A DNA stretch of 43,491 bases from Rikenellaceae bacterium (GCA_022777205.1 JALFGP010000026.1:1-43491), one strand, 5' to 3'; counted from the first letter of the stretch, positions 32,514 through 42,355 are shown. Notes: generated by a model not told the origin, from the letters alone. Made by a program: numbers and translations.

Positions 32514-32849
32514 TCATTCGACAGCAGGGCGGCGCACCTTCACAAAGGCATAGACAGCCCAGACCACTGAAATGGCCAGCGACATAGGCACACCCACTCC
32601 CAGCAGCTCCCTGAGGAAGACCTCCGCCCCTCCGACTTCGTTGAAAGCGGTAAAGAAAGGAAACTTCCAGCTGAGTTCTCCGCTGAGTATGTGGTCCACA
32701 ATCAGCATTACGGAGCCTCCCCAGAGCATCTTCTCCAATGCCGGGATATGATGCTTCATTCCGGCAGACTCCGAAATTGATTTGGAATTGAACTTACGAT
32801 ATGCACTGGTCACAACAGCCTGTGCAAGAGGTATTAAAAAACAAGCCAT
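32514..32849 (-). CDS. Small membrane protein, 111 aa
   Basis: The protein has three hydrophobic segments: residues 3-15 (weak), about 41-57 (MLWGGSVMLIVDHIL) and about 85-105 (VGVPMSLAISVVWAVYAFV). It begins MACFLIPLAQAV, which could also be an uncleaved anchor. No family is recognised. It lies between hypA and the larger membrane protein with gaps of 54 and 28 bp and is probably a subunit of the same complex. Confidence 0.75.
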   Translation of the reverse strand: MACFLIPLAQAVVTSAYRKFNSKSISESAGMKHHIPALEKMLWGGSVMLIVDHILSGELSWKFPFFTAFNEVGGAEVFLRELLGVGVPMSLAISVVWAVYAFVKVRRPAVE

Positions 32850-32903
32850 AATATATCTTTTATGCGGACGCTTCCGTCAAGTATTCAGCGGAAGCATCTC
32901 CGG

Positions 32904-33248
32904 TTAATTTACTTCTATTTCTTTGATTTCCACTTCATTGCCCCGTAACAGCACCGTATCGGCACTGCCGCAGAAAGGACAGTTCTTGCCGTGCTCGACC
33001 GTAGGATATTCCTTACCGCAGGTGTTGCAGACCGTGACGGCATCAGTGACAATAACCTCCAGTTCGCAGCCTTTGAGCAGCTCTTCCTTGTCGGCAGCCC
33101 ATCTCCAGCAGTCGGTAAGATATTCCGGAACGACGGTGGAAACCTCTCCAATGTTCATCACAACCTTCGAGACGTGGGAGACGCCGTTCTGTTCGGCAAC
33201 CTCCTTCACGTCCCTGATGATGTAGAAAACTATTCCGAGCTCGTGCAT
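32904..33248 (-). CDS. hypA: Nickel metallochaperone HypA
   Basis: HypA delivers nickel with HypB to [NiFe]-hydrogenase or other nickel enzymes. The 114-aa protein begins MHELG, with the nickel-binding His2, and has the zinc site C74-x2-C77 and C90-x2-C93 (CNTCG, CPFCG). Length and C-terminal end (VEIKEIEV) are normal. The start codon overlaps the flavoprotein stop by one base. No hydrogenase subunit or hypC, D, E, F lies in the window, so the client enzyme is unknown. Confidence 0.95.
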   Translation of the reverse strand: MHELGIVFYIIRDVKEVAEQNGVSHVSKVVMNIGEVSTVVPEYLTDCWRWAADKEELLKGCELEVIVTDAVTVCNTCGKEYPTVEHGKNCPFCGSADTVLLRGNEVEIKEIEVN

Positions 33249-36076
33249 CAGTCCTTCTTTTTCAAAAGTATCTTCGCTCCGCGCTTGATTGCATAAGGCA
33301 GGATGGCGCTGAACTTGGACTCGGATGTTACCATACGGCTTGCCTCAGGATGTGTCCTATGCAGATGTATGGCATCAAAACCGCACTTGGTGGTGCAGAG
33401 TCCGCAACCTATGCACTTGTTCGGATCCACCACTGAGGCACCGCAACCCAAACAGCGGGCAGTCTCCTTGCGTACCTGCTCCTCCGTGAAGGTGAGGTGA
33501 TAGTCGCGGAAAGGATCCTCCTTCGTGCAGGTTCCTTCAATCTGACGTGAAGAATTGTCGTAGGATTCCACTGCGATTTCCTTTTTGTTCAGCTCTATGA
33601 AGTCCCTGCGGTTGCGACCTATGGTCATATGTCCGTGCTGTACGAAACGGTGCAGCGACTCGGCTGCCTCCTTTCCGGCGGCAATGGCATCGATGGCGAA
33701 CTTAGGCCCCGTGAAACAGTCTCCGCCCACGAATATGTCCGGCTCTGCAGTCTGGTAGGTGAGTTTGTCTGCAATCGGATAAACTCCCCGGAAGAATTCC
33801 ACTTTCGTGTCCTTGAGCAAGTCCTTGAGAATCACAGTCTGGCCGATTGCGAAGACAACAAGGTCGGCATCAAGTGTAATGACCTCGTTTTCATCGTATT
33901 GAGGAGCGAAACGGTGGTGGTCGTCAAACACGGAAACGCACTTCTTGAAACTTATGCCCTCGACCTTGTCCTTTCCGAGAACCTCCTTCGGACCCCAGCC
34001 CGGACGTATGTCCACGCCGTCTTCCCTCGCTTCAGCCCTCTCGTGTGGAGCCGCCGGCATAATATCCTCAGTCTCAAGCGAAAGCATAGTCACTTCGGAA
34101 GCTCCGGACCGTTTTGCAACCCTTGCCGCATCTATTGCCACATTGCCTCCTCCTACCACTACAACCTTGCCCTTGATCTTCTTCTTGCCCGTATTTGCCT
34201 CGTGCAGGAAGTCGATTGCCGTAGTGGTACCTTCCAGAGTCTCTCCCGGAATGCCCGGCAGCCTTCCGCCCTGGCAGCCTATAGCCACATAGAAGCCCTT
34301 GTAGCCCTGTTCGCGGAGCTGGGCTATGGTAATGTCCTTGCCCACTTCCACTCCGGTGCGGATTTCCACGCCGATTTCCCTCATTATGTCGATTTCTGCG
34401 GCAATGACATCCTTTTCCAATTTATAGGAAGGTATGCCGTAATGCAACATTCCGCCAGGCTCCTCGTTCTTTTCGAAAACTGTAGGGTAGTAACCGAGGG
34501 TGGCGAGATAATATGCGCAGGAAAGTCCAGCAGGACCGCCTCCGATAATGGCGATTTTTTCCTCCCAGCGCCCGCGGTTGGATGCCACCACGATTTCCGG
34601 AACGAAGCGAGTCTCGGCCTTGAGATCCTGTTCCGCAATGAACTTCTTCACGGCATCTATGGCCACAGGCTGGTCTATGGTGCCACGTGAGCAGGCATCC
34701 TCGCAGCGCCGGTTACAGATGTGTCCGCAGACTGCAGGGAAAGGATTCTCCCGCTTTATGAGTTCCAGAGCCTCCCTGTACTTGCCCTCGGCAGCCTTCT
34801 TGAGATAGCCTTGAACGGCGATGTGGGCAGGGCAGGCTGTCTTGCAAGGAGCAGTACCTGTAGGATAGCAGTTGATGCGGTTGTCGTCCCTGTAGTTTTC
34901 AGACCATTTGTGCGGTCCCCATTTGGCGGCATCCGGAAGTTCCACACGCGGATACTGGATTTCCCCGTGGGTGGTGCAGAGTTTCTGTCCGAGTTTCACG
35001 GCACCTGCAGGGCAGTATTCCACGCAGCGTCCGCAGGCCACGCAGTTTTCCTTCTTCACCTCTGCGGTGTAGGCACTGCGGGACATATTAGGAGTATTGA
35101 ACAGCTGCGAGGTACGCAAGGCATTGCAAATCTTCACGTTGCAGTTGCAGATTGCGAAAATTTTGCCTTCGCCGTCAATATTGGTGACCTGATGCACATA
35201 GCCATTGTCCTCGGCCCTTTTGAGTATTTCCATGGCCTCGTCATAGCTGATGTCCCTGCCACGGCCCGTCTCACGGCAATAGTCCGCCATATCTCCCACG
35301 GCAATGCACCAGTCGCGGTAGTCGTCCGCACATCCCTCGTCCAACTGCTTGCGTCCGTAGCGGCAGGAGCAGATGGATGCCCCTATATGCCCCTCATAGC
35401 GCTTGAGCCAATAGGAGATGTGCTCTATGTCCATAGTCTGGTTTTCCATAGAAATGGCCTTTTCCACAGGAATTACGTGCATTCCTATCCCGGCTCCGCC
35501 CATAGGCACCATAGGAGTCACCTTTTCAAGCGGCAGGAAGGTCATTCTCTCGAAGAACATTGCGAGCTCCGGATGACGGTCCATCAGTTCCGTGTTCATA
35601 TTCGTGTACTCGGCTGAACCCGGCACGAAGAGCGGCACCCAATATTCCCGGTCCTGGCGCTCGTAGGTGGCCCCTTTCACGGGACCCTCCGCGGTGTATT
35701 TGTCGCCGTAGTCGTACTCCACCATTCCGAGGAATGCGAGTTTGTCCAGAAGGGCGTCAAATTCTTCGTCTGTGGCTGTGTAATGCTTCTTGCGGTTCCA
35801 TTTCACGAGCAGGGGATATGGGCGGTGTTCCCTCACTTGCAATGGCTTGCGTGAAAGCATATCCATAAGCAGGTCCAGGGCGGCCTCCCTTGTCTTTGCA
35901 TCCATCTCGTCTTCAAAGATGCAGGCAAGACCCCAGTATTCGGGGTCGTCGGTAGTGATGCCCTTGAGTTTGCCATGCACCCTGTCGGTGACGCTTCTCG
36001 CGAATTTCAAAAGTTTTGGATTAGGGTTCTTGTCCCCTTTATGCGCGGGGATGAACTTTTTGCTCATTTCAGGCAT
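33248..36076 (-). CDS. Large iron-sulfur flavoprotein, GltD/NfnB-like with ferredoxin domains
   Basis: The 942-aa protein has several parts. Residues 1-230 are an unrecognised N-terminal region with an alpha-helical character. Cys clusters CSCRYG (236-) and CNCNVKIC (310-317) follow. A ferredoxin motif CVACGRCVEYC lies at 345-355. From about 408 a GltD-like module starts with CKTACPAH and CGHICNRRCEDAC (450-462), then FAD-binding GGGPAGLSCAYYL (512-524), NAD(P)H-binding VVGGGNVAIDAARV near 638-652, and VGGDCFTG near 810-817. A C-terminal ferredoxin motif has CIGCGLCTTKC near 893-903. It would move electrons between NAD(P)H and a partner through FAD and iron-sulfur clusters. Flanking hypA and hypB suggest that partner is a nickel enzyme. 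ATG 36067 is an alternative start. Confidence 0.85.
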   Translation of the reverse strand: MPEMSKKFIPAHKGDKNPNPKLLKFARSVTDRVHGKLKGITTDDPEYWGLACIFEDEMDAKTREAALDLLMDMLSRKPLQVREHRPYPLLVKWNRKKHYTATDEEFDALLDKLAFLGMVEYDYGDKYTAEGPVKGATYERQDREYWVPLFVPGSAEYTNMNTELMDRHPELAMFFERMTFLPLEKVTPMVPMGGAGIGMHVIPVEKAISMENQTMDIEHISYWLKRYEGHIGASICSCRYGRKQLDEGCADDYRDWCIAVGDMADYCRETGRGRDISYDEAMEILKRAEDNGYVHQVTNIDGEGKIFAICNCNVKICNALRTSQLFNTPNMSRSAYTAEVKKENCVACGRCVEYCPAGAVKLGQKLCTTHGEIQYPRVELPDAAKWGPHKWSENYRDDNRINCYPTGTAPCKTACPAHIAVQGYLKKAAEGKYREALELIKRENPFPAVCGHICNRRCEDACSRGTIDQPVAIDAVKKFIAEQDLKAETRFVPEIVVASNRGRWEEKIAIIGGGPAGLSCAYYLATLGYYPTVFEKNEEPGGMLHYGIPSYKLEKDVIAAEIDIMREIGVEIRTGVEVGKDITIAQLREQGYKGFYVAIGCQGGRLPGIPGETLEGTTTAIDFLHEANTGKKKIKGKVVVVGGGNVAIDAARVAKRSGASEVTMLSLETEDIMPAAPHERAEAREDGVDIRPGWGPKEVLGKDKVEGISFKKCVSVFDDHHRFAPQYDENEVITLDADLVVFAIGQTVILKDLLKDTKVEFFRGVYPIADKLTYQTAEPDIFVGGDCFTGPKFAIDAIAAGKEAAESLHRFVQHGHMTIGRNRRDFIELNKKEIAVESYDNSSRQIEGTCTKEDPFRDYHLTFTEEQVRKETARCLGCGASVVDPNKCIGCGLCTTKCGFDAIHLHRTHPEASRMVTSESKFSAILPYAIKRGAKILLKKKD

Positions 36077-36122
36077 ATCGGTTTTTAGTTTTATTGGTAT
36101 TCAGTCAGTTGCGGCGGGGAAA

Positions 36123-36803
36123 TCAGTCCTTCTGAGCTTTCCATAGCCTCACCTCTTCCAGCAGCCATTGCGCCACAGCTTCCATCCCCTCGCCAGTCTT
36201 GGCGCTCACAGGGATGATGCGGGCCTTGGGGTTGCGTGAAAGAATATTCCTGCGGCAGCGCTCCATATCGAAGTCGAAATAGTCCATCACATCGATTTTA
36301 TTGATGATTACGGTGTCGCAGACGGAGAACATAAGAGGATATTTCAGAGGCTTGTCGTCGCCTTCGGGTACGGACAATATCATAGCGTTGCTGCAGCTGC
36401 CCGTGTCAAATTCGGCGGGACATACGAGATTGCCCACATTTTCGAGTATCGCAAGGTCAAGTCCCTCAAGCGGCAGCCCTTCCAGACCCTGACGGGTCAT
36501 TTCCGCGTCCAGATGGCACATTCCTCCCGTATGCAGCTGAATGGACTCGACTCCCGTGGCCTCCTTTATCTTTATGGCATCCACGTCGCTGTCAATGTCG
36601 GCTTCCATAACAGCAAGTCTGAGTTTGTCCTTGATGAGATTGATTGTCCGGATGAGGGTGGTGGTCTTGCCGCTTCCCGGTGAAGACATAAGGTTGAGCA
36701 GATAAACGCCCTTGCTCTTGAGCTCCTTTCTGAGATTGTTTGCGTCTAAGTCGTTGTTTTCAAAGACACTTTTCTTTATTTCTATTATTCTGACACCATC
36801 CAT
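36123..36803 (-). CDS. hypB: Nickel-insertion GTPase HypB
   Basis: HypB uses GTP hydrolysis to hand nickel to its client enzyme together with HypA. The 226-aa protein has Walker A SSPGSGKTT at 40-48, EADIDSDVDA at 68-77 (switch), the metal site GGMCHLD with C96-H97, and ENVGNLVCPAEFD with C128, then NKID near 168-171. It lacks the N-terminal Cys-rich or His-rich nickel store found in some relatives. It is the first gene of the minus-strand operon, with a consensus promoter at 36859-36866. Confidence 0.95.
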   Translation of the reverse strand: MDGVRIIEIKKSVFENNDLDANNLRKELKSKGVYLLNLMSSPGSGKTTTLIRTINLIKDKLRLAVMEADIDSDVDAIKIKEATGVESIQLHTGGMCHLDAEMTRQGLEGLPLEGLDLAILENVGNLVCPAEFDTGSCSNAMILSVPEGDDKPLKYPLMFSVCDTVIINKIDVMDYFDFDMERCRRNILSRNPKARIIPVSAKTGEGMEAVAQWLLEEVRLWKAQKD

Positions 36804-36858
36804 AATTATGTGGTTTTCTTTTTGGGGGTGTATAGTTACGAATTATTATCGGTTTCGC

Positions 36859-36866
36859 CAAATTTA
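36859..36866 (-). promoter_or_regulatory. -7 box of the hyp operon
   Basis: TAAATTTG on the minus strand fits TAnnTTTG, about 55 bp upstream of the hypB start. It diverges from the promoter at 36931. Confidence 0.6.
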
Positions 36867-36930
36867 TTTGCATTTCACATTGTTTTTCTTTGATTGACGG
36901 ACTAAAAAGTACAGATTTGGGGATTTTGAC

Positions 36931-36938
36931 TATCTTTG
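36931..36938 (+). promoter_or_regulatory. -7 box of the GH3 gene
   Basis: TATCTTTG matches the consensus, 64 bp before the ATG at 37003. Transcription probably continues into the glycosyltransferase gene. Confidence 0.65.
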
Positions 36939-37002
36939 CCGAGAATGCGCCAGTGCCGGGGCCATTGAAATAGCTATAATTATTAACTCAAAACTATTGA
37001 AA

Positions 37003-39222
37003 ATGAGACTTTTGAAGATCTTTCCAGCTGTCTTTCTGACGGTTGCCTGTTGCGGACAACCCGATGTCCCGGCCTATCTTGATGAAAATCGTCCCTTGGA
37101 TGAGAGGGTGGAGGATGCCTTGTCAAGGATGACAAGGGAAGAAAAAGTGGCAATTCTTCACGCGCAGAGCAAATTCTCCTCTCCCGGAGTGCCGCGTCTG
37201 GGCATTCCTGAACTATGGACCACAGACGGCCCTCACGGCATACGTCCGGAAGTGTTCTGGGATGAGTGGGACCAGGCCGGATGGACCAATGATTCCTGCA
37301 CGGCATTCCCTGCACTGACCTGTCTTGCTGCAAGCTGGGACCGCGAACTTTCCGCCCTCTACGGCAAGAGCATAGGAGAAGAGGCACGCTACCGTGAGAA
37401 GGATGTGCTTCTGGGACCGGGCGTCAATATCTACCGTACACCCTATAACGGACGCAATTTCGAGTATATGGGCGAAGACCCTTATCTGGCGGGGGAGATG
37501 TGTGTGCCTTACATTCAGGAAGTGCAGAAAAACGGCGTGGCAACCTGCCTCAAGCACTATTGTCTCAACAATCAGGAATGCAACCGCCACATTGCCGATG
37601 TCAGTCTTGATGACAGGGCTCTTTATGAAATCTATCTCCCTGCATTCAAGAAGGGAGTTCAGGAAGGCGGCAGCTGGTCCATTATGGCTGCCTATAATTT
37701 ATATAAAGGTCAGCACCTCTGTCATAACCAATACCTCCTGGATGGTGTCCTGAAAGGGGAGTGGGGTTTCGACGGGGCTGTGGTCAGCGACTGGGGCGGA
37801 GCACACGATTCCGACCAGGCTGCCGCTTATGGTCTCGATCTCGAATTCGGCACATGGACCGATGGACTCGCCTCCAAGGGCAAATCCTATGATGCATATC
37901 ACCTTGCGCAACCTCTTTTGGAGCGTATCAAAGAAGGCAAAGTCACCGACGCACAGTTGGATGCAAAGGCTGCAAGGGTGCTCAAACTCATATTCCGCAC
38001 AGCAATGAAGAGCGGCAAACCTTTCGGTTCACTCAATTCTCCGGAACATCTCGAAGCGGCCCGCAAAATCGGTGCGGAAGGCATTGTCCTTCTCAAGAAC
38101 GACCCGGCGGCTTCAGGCGTGAAAGTCTTCCCTGTGGAACTGGATCAGGTGAAGAAAATACTCGTGGTGGGAGAAAATGCCATCAAGATGATGACAGTCG
38201 GAGGCGGTTCGTCCTCGCTCAAGGTTCAGCACGAGGTTTCACCTATGGAAGGTCTGCTTGCCGCAGTGGGAGACAGGGCCGAAGTGGTTTATGAAAGGGG
38301 CTATGTTGGGGATCCGAGCGGCTCCTACAACGGAGTTACTTCCGGACAGGACCTTTCCGAGAGCCGTTCCGAAGACCAGCTCATAGAAGATGCGGTGAGG
38401 GCTGCGGCCGATGCGGACGTGGTGCTCTTCTTCGGCGGTCTGAACAAGTCCAGTGGACAGGACTGCGAGGACAGTGACCGGAACAACTACTCTCTTCCAT
38501 ACGCACAGGACAGGCTGATCGAGGCCCTCGTTGCAGCCAACCCGCGCACTGCAGTCTGCCTTGTGAGCGGAAACGCGGTGGCTATGCCTTGGGTGGATGC
38601 CGTTCCTGCAATTCTTCAGTGCTGGTACTGCGGTTCACAGGCAGGCAATTCCATAGCCGACGTAATTTTCGGCAAGGTCAATCCGAGCGGCAAACTGCCT
38701 TTCACCTTCCCTGTGCAGATCAGCGATTCCCCAGCCCACAATCTCGGTGTCTATACCTGCGGTGCCGATGTTGATTACAAAGAGGGCATCTATGTGGGTT
38801 ACAGGTGGTTCGAGCACAAGGACATAAAGCCTCTCTTCGCTTTCGGACACGGCCTGAGCTACACTGAATTCGAGTACAGCGATTTCGTGTGCGACCGGAA
38901 ACTCTGTCAGAACGGAAGTTTGCACCTCGCTCTCAAGGTCACCAACACCGGAGACCGTGAAGGCAAGGAAGTCGTGCAAATCTATGTCGGAGAGGAAAAT
39001 CCTTTGCTTGAGCGTCCTGAAAAGGAACTCAAGGCTTTTGCCAAGGTCAGTCTCGCACCGGGCGAAAGCAAAACCGTCAAATTCGAAATTCCAGCCTCTG
39101 AACTTGCCTATTTCAATCCGGACTCACATTCCTGGGTTCTCGACCCGGACCACGAGTTCAAAGTTTATTTTGCAGCTGCCTCCGATGATGTTCGCGGCAG
39201 TCTGCCGTTCAGAACCAGATAG
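37003..39222 (+). CDS. Glycoside hydrolase family 3, probable lipoprotein
   Basis: GH3 enzymes remove terminal sugars, usually beta-glucosyl or xylosyl units. The 739-aa protein starts with a hydrophobic segment and a possible lipobox (LTVACCGQ), so it is exported and may be lipid-anchored. The barrel domain has TDGPHG near 69-74, LGPGVNIYR near 142-150, KHY near 184-186 and the nucleophile Asp263 in VVSDWGG. The C-terminal alpha/beta sandwich (about 380-590) and a fibronectin type III-like end (LALKVTNTGDREGKEVVQIY) complete the usual architecture. ATG 37003 is the preferred start. The substrate cannot be read from the sequence. Confidence 0.93.
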   Translation: MRLLKIFPAVFLTVACCGQPDVPAYLDENRPLDERVEDALSRMTREEKVAILHAQSKFSSPGVPRLGIPELWTTDGPHGIRPEVFWDEWDQAGWTNDSCTAFPALTCLAASWDRELSALYGKSIGEEARYREKDVLLGPGVNIYRTPYNGRNFEYMGEDPYLAGEMCVPYIQEVQKNGVATCLKHYCLNNQECNRHIADVSLDDRALYEIYLPAFKKGVQEGGSWSIMAAYNLYKGQHLCHNQYLLDGVLKGEWGFDGAVVSDWGGAHDSDQAAAYGLDLEFGTWTDGLASKGKSYDAYHLAQPLLERIKEGKVTDAQLDAKAARVLKLIFRTAMKSGKPFGSLNSPEHLEAARKIGAEGIVLLKNDPAASGVKVFPVELDQVKKILVVGENAIKMMTVGGGSSSLKVQHEVSPMEGLLAAVGDRAEVVYERGYVGDPSGSYNGVTSGQDLSESRSEDQLIEDAVRAAADADVVLFFGGLNKSSGQDCEDSDRNNYSLPYAQDRLIEALVAANPRTAVCLVSGNAVAMPWVDAVPAILQCWYCGSQAGNSIADVIFGKVNPSGKLPFTFPVQISDSPAHNLGVYTCGADVDYKEGIYVGYRWFEHKDIKPLFAFGHGLSYTEFEYSDFVCDRKLCQNGSLHLALKVTNTGDREGKEVVQIYVGEENPLLERPEKELKAFAKVSLAPGESKTVKFEIPASELAYFNPDSHSWVLDPDHEFKVYFAAASDDVRGSLPFRTR

Positions 39223-39224
39223 AA

Positions 39225-40349
39225 ATGAAAGTACTTCTGTTGTCCTGTTCCACCGGTGAAGGCCACAATTCCGCGGCCAAGGCTTATGGAGACTACCTTT
39301 CCTCCAGAGGGGTCGAGTCTGTATTCAGGGATGTGCTCGGCTTTGCCGGCAAGAATGTCACCCAAAAGGCATCCGAAATCTACAATTCCACTTTGAGCAA
39401 CCATCTTTTCGGAATTATCTATAAATTGGGTTCAGCCATAAGTGACTGGACCATAGGTAAATCCTCACCGGTGTATTGGGCCAACAAGAAGTACTGCTCC
39501 CGTTTGGGAGAATATATAGACAGCAATGATTTCGATGCCATTGTCTGTTCCCATATTTTTGCAGCCGATGCAGTCACCGAACTCAAGCGCAGGGGCAGAA
39601 TAAAGGTTCCTACGATGATGATAATGACTGACTACACTATGGTGCCTTTCACCAAGGACTCCGATTTGGACTGGTACCTGACCCCTCACGCCGATGTGGT
39701 GGATTTCTGTGTGGAACACGGTCTGTCAAGGGAGAAGATACTGCCGTGGGGAATACCTGTACGCAGGGAGTTCTATCCTCCGAAAATGACAAGGGACGAG
39801 GCCAGGCGCATCTGCAAGAAGGAATTCGGCCTTTTGGACACTCACAAGCCTTGGTTTCTGATGATGACCGGAAGTATGGGCTATGGCAAGATCAAGGAGA
39901 CTGTCAAGGAGATTCTGAAGTCTTTCAATGACTCTGTGGAGGCGGTGGTTGTGTGCGGGTTCAATAATAAACTCAAGAATGAGCTCTCGCACATTGCCAC
40001 CCGTCACAGGGGCATCCACGTGATAGGCTACACCGAGAAGGTCTCCCTGCTGATGGATGCCTGCGATGTGCTATTCACCAAGCCCGGAGGACTTTCCAGC
40101 ACAGAAGCCGCCGTCAAGAACATCCCCATCATCCACACCAATCCCATACCGGGATGCGAAACTGCAAATGCTGAATTTTTCAGCACCCGTTTTATGTCCT
40201 TCTACAGCGACAAAATCAAAGCCCAAGTCAATATGGCCGGTGTGCTGTGTCGGGACGAGGCTGTGCGGGACCAGATGTTGAAGGCCCAGCGACAATACAC
40301 CCACCTCGACACTTGCGAAAAAATCACGGAACTTCTGCTCGGAATCTGA
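39225..40349 (+). CDS. GT28-type glycolipid glycosyltransferase (UgtP/MGDG synthase-like)
   Basis: The 374-aa protein resembles processive diacylglycerol glucosyltransferases and MGDG synthases, which add sugars to membrane lipids from nucleotide sugars. It has STGEGHNSAA at 9-18 (acceptor side), MTDYTMVPF near 135-143 in the N-terminal domain, MTGSMGYGK near 205-213, and FTKPGGLSSTEA near 284-295 (nucleotide-sugar binding), followed by NPIPGCE near 305-311. The length is normal. The gene starts 2 bp after the GH3 stop, so the two are co-transcribed. Confidence 0.9.
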   Translation: MKVLLLSCSTGEGHNSAAKAYGDYLSSRGVESVFRDVLGFAGKNVTQKASEIYNSTLSNHLFGIIYKLGSAISDWTIGKSSPVYWANKKYCSRLGEYIDSNDFDAIVCSHIFAADAVTELKRRGRIKVPTMMIMTDYTMVPFTKDSDLDWYLTPHADVVDFCVEHGLSREKILPWGIPVRREFYPPKMTRDEARRICKKEFGLLDTHKPWFLMMTGSMGYGKIKETVKEILKSFNDSVEAVVVCGFNNKLKNELSHIATRHRGIHVIGYTEKVSLLMDACDVLFTKPGGLSSTEAAVKNIPIIHTNPIPGCETANAEFFSTRFMSFYSDKIKAQVNMAGVLCRDEAVRDQMLKAQRQYTHLDTCEKITELLLGI

Positions 40350-40422
40350 CAATTTCCGACACTGGCGACATTTTTCCCTGAACCGCACCGTCGCTTCCCT
40401 GAAATGCTCCCCATTCGCTGAC

Positions 40423-40454
40423 TTTGATAAAAATTAAAAAAAATTGTATCTTTG
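40423..40454 (+). promoter_or_regulatory. Promoter of the lipoprotein operon
   Basis: TTTG (40423-40426) and TATCTTTG (40447-40454) are 20 bp apart, matching the Bacteroidetes -33 and -7 elements. A leader of about 115 nt follows, with a short ACTAC/GTAGT hairpin near 40484-40498. Confidence 0.75.
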
Positions 40455-40576
40455 CGGCGGATTTGTATAACATATAGGAGCACTACTGGGCGGTAGTACT
40501 TGTTCTAAAGACTTGATTTATAAGCGTTTGAGTATTCTGCCCATCAAAAGAGACCGCTCCCGTAGAGAGTATTTTT

Positions 40577-42355
40577 ATGAAAAAATTGATTCTGCCGGCA
40601 GCGGTTTCGGTGTGTCTTGCCGTTTCCTGCTCACAGACGGAAATTTTTCCTGCGGCTTCCTCAAAAGGGGTGACCGTGGCTTTTGCTATGGATGAGAATG
40701 AATCCACCAAAAGCCATATCCAGGCAGATGGCCTTTCTTCCGAATGGGAGAACGGAGACCGCCTGCGGGTCTGGGCAATGAATTCCGCTGGAGAATATAT
40801 TCTGGATGCCTGTCCTTTCGTGGTCTATGGAGTTTCCGCTGACAAGGCCATCTTTACGGCTACACTTGCCGAGGCTATGCCCACAGGGCGTTACAGCTAT
40901 TTTGCCTGTAGTCCCGAGCCCAAATCCCTTTCGGGCACAACCGCCACATTTGAAATCCCGTCAGTTCAGGATGGAAAGGTGTCCTCAGGCGCGGACATAC
41001 TCGTGGCCGAACCGACGCTTGCCGATGCCCTTCTTCCTGTGGAAAACCTTTCGGACTACACCCGGCTGGGCTTGAAAATGAATCACTTGCTCCATCATTT
41101 CCGCTTCTTCCTTGCGGAAAGCGACAATCCCTTCGGAAATGAAAAAATCGAAAGAATGGTTCTGGAATTTTCCGAGCCTGTGACGGGCACAATCACCACG
41201 GACATCACCTCTCCGATTTCCTCCACCTCTTTTTCCGGACTCTCCTCAAGCATAGAACTCAAATTGAAGGAGCCCCTCGCCGCCAGTGCTACAGACTTCT
41301 CCTACGCCTGTGTCTCACTTCGTCCGGGGGCCTTTTCATCTGATGCTACACTCGTCATAAAGACTTATACTGCAAGTAAATACGGAATTTCAGACCCCAT
41401 CAGTCTGGCGGGACGCAGCTTTAAGGCGGGACATTCCACCCCGGTACGCATAACAGCATCCACGGTTGCGGATTTGGGAACTGTCAGATTCAGTTTACCT
41501 TTCAACAATATAGGCGAGGACATCAATTCCGTGACGCTCAAGGCTCCGTCCGGATGTACCTGGGGCAACGGTTCCGACTCTTATGTATATGCTCCGGGCC
41601 GCAAATTCACCGCAGGAGAGTCCTTTGATATAGTCTTTACGGAAATTTCCGACTACAGGGCCCTCAGCGGCAAGACGGTCAGCGTGATTTTCGACACCGA
41701 CCACGTCACTTACACAAAGGATATCGTGATGCCGCTTATGACTTCCGGCTCCCTTGCCGAAATCTCCGCAGGCCTGCCTTATCTGCTGGAGGAGGATTTC
41801 TCGACTGTGGAGAAGGATTTCCATTCTAATGATGAGTATAAAACAGGAAGTACAGGTTCTAAGTCTGCATACTCATTCTTGGACGGATGGTCAGGAGGCC
41901 GTATCGGAGCTTCCGCAGGTCTATGTGTCAGATTGGCCTGCCGTCGTGAAACATCGGTGAGATATCATTCACGTCTGGATTCGGCTCCAATCATTGCTCT
42001 GAAAAATTCGGCAGATCTGGAAGTCTGCTTTGATTACGGAGCCAACAACAAAGCTGGCGGTTTGTTTCCCAAAGATGCAGGACAGACTCTGTATGTGGGA
42101 TATGTTACTTCCGACACTGAATATTCCAGCGGAGATACTGACGGTGTCTTTGACTCTGCCAACAACTTGTTTGTCAAAGAATTCACAGGTTCCTATACTG
42201 CGACTCCAAATCCGGCAAGCTATGTTCTGCCGGAGGTGCCGGCAGGTTTGGTGAGAATTACCTGGCGAACAGAGGCTGAGGATTTTGCAGGAGCCAACAA
42301 TAATACGGTATGGCTCTACATAGACAATGTAAAAGTTCGCATAAAATCCAATTAG
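40577..42355 (+). CDS. Fimbrillin-like surface lipoprotein, 592 aa
   Basis: The protein has a lipoprotein signal (MKKLILPAAVSVCLAVSC, Cys18) and an N-terminal half like fimbrillin-family proteins of Bacteroidetes. It has V-x-F-A-x-D-E-N-E-S-T-K near 36-47, W-E-N-G-D-R-L-R-V-W near 57-66 and a FACSPE strand near 109-114. The C-terminal part from about 400 has a jelly-roll-like region with ILEEDFS-type (LLEEDFST) start and an ending VWLYIDNVKVRI, typical of carbohydrate-binding-like choice-of-anchor domains. It is the first gene of a run of three surface lipoproteins. An adhesin or pilus-related role is inferred. Confidence 0.8.
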   Translation: MKKLILPAAVSVCLAVSCSQTEIFPAASSKGVTVAFAMDENESTKSHIQADGLSSEWENGDRLRVWAMNSAGEYILDACPFVVYGVSADKAIFTATLAEAMPTGRYSYFACSPEPKSLSGTTATFEIPSVQDGKVSSGADILVAEPTLADALLPVENLSDYTRLGLKMNHLLHHFRFFLAESDNPFGNEKIERMVLEFSEPVTGTITTDITSPISSTSFSGLSSSIELKLKEPLAASATDFSYACVSLRPGAFSSDATLVIKTYTASKYGISDPISLAGRSFKAGHSTPVRITASTVADLGTVRFSLPFNNIGEDINSVTLKAPSGCTWGNGSDSYVYAPGRKFTAGESFDIVFTEISDYRALSGKTVSVIFDTDHVTYTKDIVMPLMTSGSLAEISAGLPYLLEEDFSTVEKDFHSNDEYKTGSTGSKSAYSFLDGWSGGRIGASAGLCVRLACRRETSVRYHSRLDSAPIIALKNSADLEVCFDYGANNKAGGLFPKDAGQTLYVGYVTSDTEYSSGDTDGVFDSANNLFVKEFTGSYTATPNPASYVLPEVPAGLVRITWRTEAEDFAGANNNTVWLYIDNVKVRIKSN

